22,829 bases of DNA from a virus. Below are positions 16,136 through 22,829 of the stretch, piece by piece. The DNA is taken from positions 1-22,829 of the IMG/VR virus record IMGVR_UViG_3300005738_000030, one strand, 5' to 3'. Each line of letters begins with the position of its first letter. Position 1 is the first letter of the stretch. Both the position numbers and the translations under genes were made by a program. Below the pieces are notes generated by a model. It had not been told where the DNA came from, did not search any database, and worked only from the letters and a program-made list of their open reading frames with translations.

Positions 16136-17233
16136 ATGGAAAAAAACTTAAATCAAAACCTTTTTTTACAGCAGTTCAACGAAAGTGATGCTATAGCTTA
16201 TAGTGAAGGTTTTACATCTAGTACTAGTGATTATAATTTTAGATTATTAGAAAACGCGTATAGAAATACAGGTAGAGTTTATGCTAAATTAAAGCTAGCT
16301 ATAGACTCTAATAACTGTCAAGATGAAACTTGCGCTTACGAGTTGTCTGAAATTAAGCACTTACAAGAAGCTCCACAACTATCTTTAGACTTCTTATCTT
16401 CTCTTTTAGCTGAATTAAGCGTAACAGATGATCCAAACTTTGATCCTAACAATAATTTTAAATACACAGCTGCTAACAGTGTTATGACTGCTAAGCCAGG
16501 ATTCTCTAAGTCTGATGGTTATAACGTTTATTTAGATCTACTACCAAACGGAGCTCAACAGATTGTCTTTATAGGACCCGCGTTTGAAGAGCCATTAGTA
16601 ATAAACAATACAGCTTTAAATGCTTTAAACGAGTCAAACACTTCACTTGTAGCATCTACTCCAGATATTAATAAAGATATGTTAAGATTATTAACTGAGG
16701 TTGGTGTATTTTCTCCTGATATGGTTGGTGAAAACGGACAGCTTACAGCTGGAGCTAAAATAACTGAAGAATATGTAATTATGAATCCTGATGGAACTCC
16801 TGATTATGAGATCATAGACATCGGGAATGGAAAAGGTAGAAACACACTTAAATACGATTTAGATAAAATCGAAAAGAAAGTAACTCCATTTATAAACGCT
16901 GAGGTTGCTGGCTTAATGAGCTCTGAGCAAGACGCTGTTGCAGCTTGGAACGTTTATATATCTAAAGGTACAAGTGTTGAAGAGGACGATCAGATGGCTC
17001 AGAATGCTAATGCTGGTTCTAGCTCTTGGAGTTACACAGAAGACTTGCCACTAATGCAAGATAAAAAAGTTTTATTTGAAAAGAAATATAAAGAATACTT
17101 TATGAATAATTATCTGAAACAATTTACTACGAACCAATTTCCTACGGTTCAGGCAGACGCTGCGGTGTTTGATTTAGCTGAAGCTAAAAGAGCTAAAGCT
17201 CAGAAATTTTTGAAAGATAACGAATTAAATTAA
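16136..17233 (+). CDS. Unrecognised virion-region protein (365 aa)
   Basis: I do not recognise a family. The N-terminus is helical (about 1-55, LENAYRNTGRVYAKLKLAID), followed by a closely spaced Cys pair CQDETC at about 61-66. A mixed acidic middle includes YNVYLDLLPNGAQQIVFIGP and EYVIMNPDGTPDYEIIDIG. The C-terminus is helical and charged (YKEYFMNNYLKQFTTNQF, then LAEAKRAKAQKFLKDNELN). No signal peptide or membrane segment is seen. It is flanked by the probable ejection protein and the giant polyvalent protein, with gaps of 13 and 5 bases, so it is probably a second internal or cargo protein of the virion. A tail protein is the alternative. Confidence 0.82.
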   Translation: MEKNLNQNLFLQQFNESDAIAYSEGFTSSTSDYNFRLLENAYRNTGRVYAKLKLAIDSNNCQDETCAYELSEIKHLQEAPQLSLDFLSSLLAELSVTDDPNFDPNNNFKYTAANSVMTAKPGFSKSDGYNVYLDLLPNGAQQIVFIGPAFEEPLVINNTALNALNESNTSLVASTPDINKDMLRLLTEVGVFSPDMVGENGQLTAGAKITEEYVIMNPDGTPDYEIIDIGNGKGRNTLKYDLDKIEKKVTPFINAEVAGLMSSEQDAVAAWNVYISKGTSVEEDDQMAQNANAGSSSWSYTEDLPLMQDKKVLFEKKYKEYFMNNYLKQFTTNQFPTVQADAAVFDLAEAKRAKAQKFLKDNELN

Positions 17234-17238
17234 GTTAA

Positions 17239-20200
17239 ATGAACGAATTAGAAACTTACGTAGTTTCACTACAAGATCAAGGTTTGTCTGTAGATGAGAT
17301 TAAAGCTAAAGTAATAGAGTGGAAAAAGAACAACAAACAAGAAGTTGTTGAAACCTCTGTCGAGCCAGTAAAGACAGAAGACGGTGCAGTGGGTGCAAGT
17401 GCTCCGTCGGTAGGACCACAACCAGCACCAGAGCCTACGGAATTAACATTGGAAGATGGTTTTTCGGTATCACCAGAAGATAAAATAAAAGAATTAGATA
17501 GAGAGGCAGAGAATATTTTATGGGAAGGATATCAAAGAGCAGCTAAAGAGACTAAAGCTAAAGAAAAAGAAATAGCCATAATGTCTTTTGGTGAAAAACT
17601 TTTAGTTGATTTTAAAAAAGGAAGTACGACTTTAGGTGAAATGATAGCTTCTGTTCCAGAAACTATATACGACTTATTTGCTTTACCTCAAAACTTGTTA
17701 GCTAGCGCTACTGGCTTAGACATTGAAGCTAGTGCTGAAAAATTTAAAGAAAAAACTGGATTAGAAAACCCTGTGTTAGAGTTTTATGAAGCAGAAAGTG
17801 CTAAACTTCAAGAATCACAAGACATATACAATAAAGCCAACTATGATCACCAAGGTATCTACAAAAACTTCGAAGAAGGTAATTATGTAGATGGTTTTAA
17901 GCAATTAGCTAGCGGTTTAGCTGAAAGTGCACCAGTAAGTATGTCTATGATGATTGGGGGTGCTGCTGTTAGCACAGGTAAACTAGCTGCTGGTAGTACA
18001 ATAGCTTTTGCTGGTCCAGAAATAAAAGAACAAAGAGAAAAAAATGTAGGACAATCTGAAGCAGAAAATATTATAAAAGGCTTAGGTTTAGCAGGGGCTG
18101 AAAGTGTATTTAGCTCTATAGGAACTGGTACTATAGGTAAAGTCTATAAAGATATATTAATAAAAGAAGGTAAAGAAGAAGGCGTAAAGATATTTAGACA
18201 AGGACTTGTAGATATGTATAGATCTGCTTTAACTAAGTTTGGAGCACCAGCTTCTATGGTTGGTGAGGGCGTTGAGGAGGTTGCTACTACTATTACTCAA
18301 AATATGATAAATGGAGTCGATCCATTTGAAAACGTAGCTGATTCTTTTATACAAGGAGTTGGTGGTGGTTTAACTTACGGAGCTCCAATTAACTCTGCTC
18401 AAGCAGTTAAAGCTGTTAAGTCTGGTATTACAAACTTAAATATAAACAAGGAGTTAAAAACATCTGATTCCAATAATGTTATAGAAGCTTTTAACTCAGA
18501 GACACCAACATCTGAAGCTGAAATTAAAATATCACAAATCCCTGGATCATTAAGTGCTATAGACGCTAAAGCAGATAAGCAAGTTGAGGTTGGTGATATA
18601 ACTATAGATCAAGCTAACGATGTTAAGTTGAGAGCTAGAGAAGTTCAAGGATCTGTTAATAGATTAAAGCCTTTAGGTATAAGCGTAGAAAATCAACCAG
18701 CAATAGTTGATTTAATGATAGAACAAAAAAAGTTAAAAAATACTATAAAGCAGGTAGACAACTCTAGTCTAACAAAAGCAGAGTCAGAAAGACTTAGTGA
18801 GATAGACAAAGAGTTAAATGATATAATTGTAGCTGATAAAACTGCTAAAGTAGAAAAGGGAGCAAAGGTCATAGCAGAGCAAGTTGGAACTGGCTTTGAA
18901 ACTTTTGAAAACGAAGCTGATATGGCTTCTGCTATAGAAACTTTAAAAGAGCAAGGCGGAAAAGTAGATGTTAAAAATTCTCAAGACTATGGCAGCTTTG
19001 TTGTTATGCCTGATGGTAAAAAAATAGTAATACTAAACAAAGAGTCAGCTGCTGAAGATAACGTCATGGACAGTGGCGGTCACGAAATTGGCCATGTTCT
19101 AGTGTATGAAACCGTAAAAAATAATCCAGAAGCCGCGATAGCTTTAGGTACATCTCTTTTAGAAGAATTAAAAAACAGTAAAGACATAACATTTACAAAC
19201 TCTAGGTTTTTAGATAGATTTAATCAGTACGTTGAAGATGCTGATATATCTAAAGCAGATACTATGGAAGAGGTATTAACTCTATCTAGTGAAGGTTTAG
19301 CTAATGGTGATATAGTTTTTAATGAAAAAGCCTCTACTAAAATAGGTGATTTTATACGTAGAGCTTTAAGCGCTATGGGTTTAAACGTTAAGTTTAAAAC
19401 TGGAAAAGATGTATTAAATTTTGTTAGAGATTATAATAGAAGTATACAAAAAGGTAAAGGTCTTTCTAAAGGTCTTGAAAAAGCAGCTACAAAAGGAGCT
19501 GAAGTAGGTATAAAAGCACCAACAGAAGTTGATATGGGCCTTGAAACAGAGGTTGACTTAGGTGATGTTAAACCTAGTAAAAAAGATACAGGCGTTATAG
19601 CATCTACTAAGGTTCAAGAAATATACGACACGCAAGGTGAAGCTGGTGCTTTTGATATTATAGATCAATTTAAGCCTATAGTAAATAGAATAGTAGAAAA
19701 AAGAAGAGATGCGCCTAATTTTGATCGTCAGTTATTAACTGATGAAATTGAAACAGGTAAGCGTGGTATATTCGATTTAATTAGAGAGTATAAACCTGAA
19801 TCAGGTGTGCCATTAGCCGCTTATATAAATAAGTTTTTACCAGCTAGAGCTATTGAAGCTTCTCAAAGAGTTTTAGGTGAAACATTTACTGAAGACGTAA
19901 CTGAAGCTAGAGGTATAGCAGCAGAAGAGGTAACAACTGAAGTTGCTGAAAAACCTATTACTAGAAAAATAAAGCCAAGTTCGTTAATTTCTAACGATGC
20001 GGTGACTAAAATTAAAGAGCAAGTACAAGAGAAGATTAAAGGCATCGATCCTAAAAATCTAACATTTAAAAAACTTGGTGACTTAGCTCCTGAAATTATT
20101 GCAGCTGAATTGGGTATACCAGTTAAAAAGCTTACAGTAGCTACAGCTAACCTATCGAAAGGTGATGCTACAGCTATTCAGCAATTTGTCAATAAGAACG

Positions 20201-22829
20201 CAGATAAATTATTAAAGATATTACCAGAAGGTGCGGTTATAGAAGCTGCAACAGAGAAGCTCTTAGGCACATCTACTGGCGTGCCAAAAGGATTACTTAA
20301 TGCTTTTTATACTAAACAAGATAGATTAGGCAAAGGAGCTGGACTTGCTCCATTTAAATTAAACAAAGGGATTAGTAAAGCTGATTTCTTAAAAACGTTT
20401 GGTATTGTTGAAGGTAAAAAAGCTGAAGGGTTTGATGCTAGATCACCACAAGCTCAAGCTTTAAAAGGTATTGCTAGTTTATATGGTAAATTAGTAACTA
20501 ATGAAATTGTAAGATCTGATACAGGTTTAAGCCTAGAAGCTAAGCAAGATGTAGCAGCCGGTAAGTCTAAAGCTATGGCTAGTAAAAGAATAACTACAGA
20601 GGCTGAAATTTCACCTAAACTAAAAAAGTTATTTGAGGAAGTTACTCAAGCTAAAGATATAAATTCTGCCGCAAAAATCATTGGCATAGAAGGTAAAATA
20701 ACTGTTAGTGATTCAAATAGAGCGGAAAAACAAGCTCAAATGCTCGAATACATAAAAGCAGCTAAAATACCTAGTTCTGTTTTTATAGCTGCAAAGTTTG
20801 GTAATTTTGCTAGGAGAAAAGTAGATGGAAAATATATAGATTTACCTGCTAGAGGGGGTTTGTATTATGGAGGTAAAGATCCTAATTATCAAAATGCTTT
20901 AGCTTTAGCGAAAGAAAATGATTCTAAATATCCTGATTTAAAAGCTCCTAAGAGAGTTAATGTTAAAAATGCTTTTACTAAAGAAGGTCAAGAACAGTCA
21001 GCTGTTAATATGGAATTTTTAGAAAGCTTCACTAATATATTAAGTGATGCTGTAAACAATAATGGGATGCCAATTGAATTAGCGGCTTTGTTTATTACGT
21101 CTAGTTATCAAGCTTCAAGTGGAGCTATAAAGATAGCTGCTGGTTTTAAATATGAGTCTTCAAAATTTGAGTACGCTGGAAAAGACGCTAGTAAAGCTAG
21201 TGATAATACAGGTGAAAAGTTTAGAGAAGAACACACTATACCAGCTTCAGTTATAGGTGCTAATTTAATATTAGCAATAAAAAACAATGCTGTTAAGCCT
21301 ACGATGGATGCTGTTAGAGAGAACTTTTATCAAATAAAGTTATCTAAAAAAGATGATACAAAACTTGATAAAGCCAATTTAAGCTCTACGCTTGTAGAAG
21401 GACAAACAATATTTGACAACCCTATAACAAGACTTGCAGCTGCTGGAATTGATTTAAACGTAATAACAAAACCTAACACAGGTAAAACTATAGCTCAAGA
21501 AAGTGGGTTTGGTATCGATTCAAAAGTATACAATAAATATAATGCTAACGAAAAACTACAAGCTTCTAGTATTCAAAATGAGGCTATATTAGAAGGTTTA
21601 AAAAACCCAGACTTAGATGTTGCGAGTCAAATAAAAGCATCTCTACCTTTGGTACCAGGAAAGTCAATAGCTTCAAAACGTGATAGCGATTTAATTCCTG
21701 ATGCTATAAAGTACGACAGACCTATAACTGTACAAACAGCTATAAACGCTTTAGAAAAAACTGATAAAGCTTTAGAATTAGCTAGAAAACTAGATCAACC
21801 TGTTAAAAAAATTAGAGTATTTGATTTTGACGATACATTAGCTAGAACTAAAAGCAATGTACTATATACAACGCCTAATGTTGAAGGAGGTTTTAGTGAA
21901 GGTTCTACTAAATTAAAGGCTATATTTATGGTTGGTGGTCCTGGCGCTGGAAAAACAAACGTAGGTAAAGGACTACAACTTGGTAGAAGAGGTTACAAAG
22001 TAGTTAATCAAGATATAGCTCTTGAAGCTATGAAAGCAGAGTCTGGACTACCTGCTAAGGAGTCGGATTACACAGCAGAGCAAAGATCAACAAGATCTAA
22101 GTTAGGTGCAGCAGCTAGAAAAGCAGCTGTAGCTAAGTTTGACAAGTACGCTGCTAATGGAGACGGTATGGTTATTGATGGCACTGGTGCTTCATATAAC
22201 GCTACTACAAAAAAAATAAAAGCATTACAAGAAAAAGGCTATGAAGTACATATGGTTGTAGCTAATACACCATTAGAAACAGCCTTAGAAAGAAACAGGG
22301 CTAGAACTGAAAGATCTTTACCAGACTTCGTAGTACAAAAAACATACGATCAAGTTCAAGAAAGTTTAGCTAAATATAAAAAGGATTTTGGAGGTCGGTT
22401 ATATGAAATAAATACTGAAGCTATACAATACGGAAAACCTTTACCTGGTGATTTCTTAGAAGTAGTTTATGAGGGAATAAACGCTAACAAAGTAGGTAAG
22501 ATTGACGCTGCTACATTTGCTAAAGAAGCAAGTAACATGGAAGCTGAAGGAGCTCAGTGGGATTTCTCAGAGTTTAGTAAAGTAATGGAAGGAAGTAAAG
22601 GACCACTTTTAGATGTAGCTAAGATTATAGCAGACAAGCGTGGGACTAAAGATGTATTTGTTTTAACGGCAAGACCTGCAGATGCAGCTGGACCAATTAA
22701 AGAATTCTTAGCTAGCATGGGATTAGATATTCCACTTGCTAATATAACTGGTTTAGGTGATGGTACTCCACAGGCTAAAGCTGGGTGGATTATGGGTAAA
22801 GCAGCTGAAGGTTATAACGACTTTTATTT
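17239..22829 (+). CDS. Giant polyvalent (probably injected) protein; 3' end outside window
   Basis: The frame is open from ATG 17239, five bases after the previous stop, to the window end: 1863 full codons. Order: a helical start and Pro-rich linker (about 45-75); a phage-type Ala/Gly-rich region with a hydrophobic stretch (about 228-260, SAPVSMSMMIGGAAVSTGKL); a zincin-like region with HEIGH at 615-619; a sigma-70 region-2-like segment (about 795-880); a helical region (about 1020-1120); an EHTIP domain (His 1332); and a HAD phosphatase (DFDDT, 1529-1533) interrupted by a P-loop kinase (GGPGAGKT, 1566-1573), resuming with VLTARP (Thr 1810). Such chains of unrelated enzymes are characteristic of 'polyvalent' phage proteins thought to be packaged and injected. 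Packaging here is inferred from neighbours. The last HAD motif should lie just past the window edge, where YNDFY has begun. Individual activities are predicted, not shown. Confidence 0.88.
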   Translation, partial: MNELETYVVSLQDQGLSVDEIKAKVIEWKKNNKQEVVETSVEPVKTEDGAVGASAPSVGPQPAPEPTELTLEDGFSVSPEDKIKELDREAENILWEGYQRAAKETKAKEKEIAIMSFGEKLLVDFKKGSTTLGEMIASVPETIYDLFALPQNLLASATGLDIEASAEKFKEKTGLENPVLEFYEAESAKLQESQDIYNKANYDHQGIYKNFEEGNYVDGFKQLASGLAESAPVSMSMMIGGAAVSTGKLAAGSTIAFAGPEIKEQREKNVGQSEAENIIKGLGLAGAESVFSSIGTGTIGKVYKDILIKEGKEEGVKIFRQGLVDMYRSALTKFGAPASMVGEGVEEVATTITQNMINGVDPFENVADSFIQGVGGGLTYGAPINSAQAVKAVKSGITNLNINKELKTSDSNNVIEAFNSETPTSEAEIKISQIPGSLSAIDAKADKQVEVGDITIDQANDVKLRAREVQGSVNRLKPLGISVENQPAIVDLMIEQKKLKNTIKQVDNSSLTKAESERLSEIDKELNDIIVADKTAKVEKGAKVIAEQVGTGFETFENEADMASAIETLKEQGGKVDVKNSQDYGSFVVMPDGKKIVILNKESAAEDNVMDSGGHEIGHVLVYETVKNNPEAAIALGTSLLEELKNSKDITFTNSRFLDRFNQYVEDADISKADTMEEVLTLSSEGLANGDIVFNEKASTKIGDFIRRALSAMGLNVKFKTGKDVLNFVRDYNRSIQKGKGLSKGLEKAATKGAEVGIKAPTEVDMGLETEVDLGDVKPSKKDTGVIASTKVQEIYDTQGEAGAFDIIDQFKPIVNRIVEKRRDAPNFDRQLLTDEIETGKRGIFDLIREYKPESGVPLAAYINKFLPARAIEASQRVLGETFTEDVTEARGIAAEEVTTEVAEKPITRKIKPSSLISNDAVTKIKEQVQEKIKGIDPKNLTFKKLGDLAPEIIAAELGIPVKKLTVATANLSKGDATAIQQFVNKNADKLLKILPEGAVIEAATEKLLGTSTGVPKGLLNAFYTKQDRLGKGAGLAPFKLNKGISKADFLKTFGIVEGKKAEGFDARSPQAQALKGIASLYGKLVTNEIVRSDTGLSLEAKQDVAAGKSKAMASKRITTEAEISPKLKKLFEEVTQAKDINSAAKIIGIEGKITVSDSNRAEKQAQMLEYIKAAKIPSSVFIAAKFGNFARRKVDGKYIDLPARGGLYYGGKDPNYQNALALAKENDSKYPDLKAPKRVNVKNAFTKEGQEQSAVNMEFLESFTNILSDAVNNNGMPIELAALFITSSYQASSGAIKIAAGFKYESSKFEYAGKDASKASDNTGEKFREEHTIPASVIGANLILAIKNNAVKPTMDAVRENFYQIKLSKKDDTKLDKANLSSTLVEGQTIFDNPITRLAAAGIDLNVITKPNTGKTIAQESGFGIDSKVYNKYNANEKLQASSIQNEAILEGLKNPDLDVASQIKASLPLVPGKSIASKRDSDLIPDAIKYDRPITVQTAINALEKTDKALELARKLDQPVKKIRVFDFDDTLARTKSNVLYTTPNVEGGFSEGSTKLKAIFMVGGPGAGKTNVGKGLQLGRRGYKVVNQDIALEAMKAESGLPAKESDYTAEQRSTRSKLGAAARKAAVAKFDKYAANGDGMVIDGTGASYNATTKKIKALQEKGYEVHMVVANTPLETALERNRARTERSLPDFVVQKTYDQVQESLAKYKKDFGGRLYEINTEAIQYGKPLPGDFLEVVYEGINANKVGKIDAATFAKEASNMEAEGAQWDFSEFSKVMEGSKGPLLDVAKIIADKRGTKDVFVLTARPADAAGPIKEFLASMGLDIPLANITGLGDGTPQAKAGWIMGKAAEGYNDFY
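18916..19338 (+). other. Zincin-like metallopeptidase domain within the giant protein
   Basis: HEIGH (bases 19081-19095) follows a strand pattern (GSFVVMPDGKKIVILNKESA) and lies in a helix-like GGHEIGHVLVYETV. A candidate third ligand is Glu 677 or 678 in TMEEVLTLSSEG, about 60 residues on. This is the usual order for HEXXH zincins: strand, HEXXH helix, downstream acidic ligand. Boundaries are approximate. The substrate is unknown; self-cleavage of the polyvalent chain is one option. Confidence 0.65.
19621..19878 (+). other. Sigma-70 region-2-like segment within the giant protein
   Basis: Residues about 795-880. After a helix FDIIDQFKPIVNRIVEKRR, the core GKRGIFDLIREYKPESGVPL then AAYINKFLPARAIEAS closely follows the sigma-70 region 2 pattern G-x-x-G-L-x-x-A-hydrophobic-x-x-F-D-P-x-x-G-x-x-F-x-x-Y-A-x-x-x-I-R-x-x-I. 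No region 4 helix-turn-helix is evident nearby. Confidence 0.5.
21808..22829 (+). other. HAD phosphatase with nested P-loop kinase (partial)
   Basis: HAD motif I DFDDT is at residues 1529-1533. A P-loop kinase occupies about 1558-1730: Walker A GGPGAGKT 1566-1573, Asp 1592 in VVNQDIALEAMK, VIDGTG at 1645-1650, and a lid-like ALERNRARTERSLPD. The HAD chain resumes at KIDAATF (about 1754), with motif II VLTARP (Thr 1810) and probable motif III Lys 1847. Motif IV should follow YNDFY at the cut end. The kinase resembles polynucleotide-kinase/zeta-toxin families. Confidence 0.8.

Noticed and set aside
19863-20045. Minus-strand frame inside the giant gene
   Set aside because: Antisense shadow; the plus frame is continuous with clear domains.
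1-22829. tRNA genes, CRISPR arrays, insertion sequences, attachment sites
   Set aside because: No cloverleaf-like gap, repeated spacer pattern, transposase or integrase was seen; the gaps are all under about 125 bases.

Overview
The window looks like part of the late (virion) region of an AT-rich, tail-less-capsid-to-short-tail (podovirus-like) bacteriophage. The host is probably a flavobacterium or other Bacteroidota, most likely aquatic. Four things support this: every gene is on the + strand and tightly packed; the order is terminase, portal, scaffold, major capsid, connector, tail hub, ejection proteins; no gene has a Shine-Dalgarno sequence and starts are instead preceded by A-rich leaders, as in Bacteroidota; and there is no tape-measure or sheath gene. 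The layout recalls the P22-like and crAss-like structural blocks, but I cannot assign a taxon from sequence alone.

Layout. 1-1065 is the 3' part of the large terminase (nuclease half). 1066-3453 is the portal, 3485-4666 the probable scaffold and 4681-6129 the major capsid protein. The capsid gene is followed by a clear intrinsic terminator (6149-6176) and a second stem-loop. A new cistron then holds an unrecognised 272-residue protein (6252-7070), a long stem-loop in the gap (7084-7123), two probable head-tail connector or ring proteins (7140-7916 and 7920-9149), and a tail-hub/stabilisation structure apparently encoded by two adjacent genes (9156-13685 and 13726-15168). After that come a 71-residue CGC-motif protein, a small Ala/Gly-rich probable ejection protein, an unrecognised 365-residue protein, and a giant open frame from 17239 that runs off the end (at least 1863 residues).

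The giant protein is the most interesting part. It reads like a phage 'polyvalent' protein of the kind thought to be packaged and injected. It carries an HEXXH zincin-like motif (residues 615-619), a segment strongly reminiscent of sigma-70 region 2 (about 795-880), a conserved EHTIP-type domain, and at its visible end a P-loop kinase (GGPGAGKT) nested inside a HAD phosphatase (DFDDT before it, VLTARP after it). Together these suggest an injected toolkit for protein processing, transcription take-over and nucleic-acid end repair.

Other notable points are four dispersed copies of a 59-63-residue beta module inside the 1509-residue hub protein, a codon-usage shift in the capsid gene (no ATA among 23 Ile codons), and recurring intergenic motifs. 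I saw no tRNA, CRISPR, insertion sequence, integrase, lysis gene or replication gene. No gene-free stretch exceeds about 125 bases.
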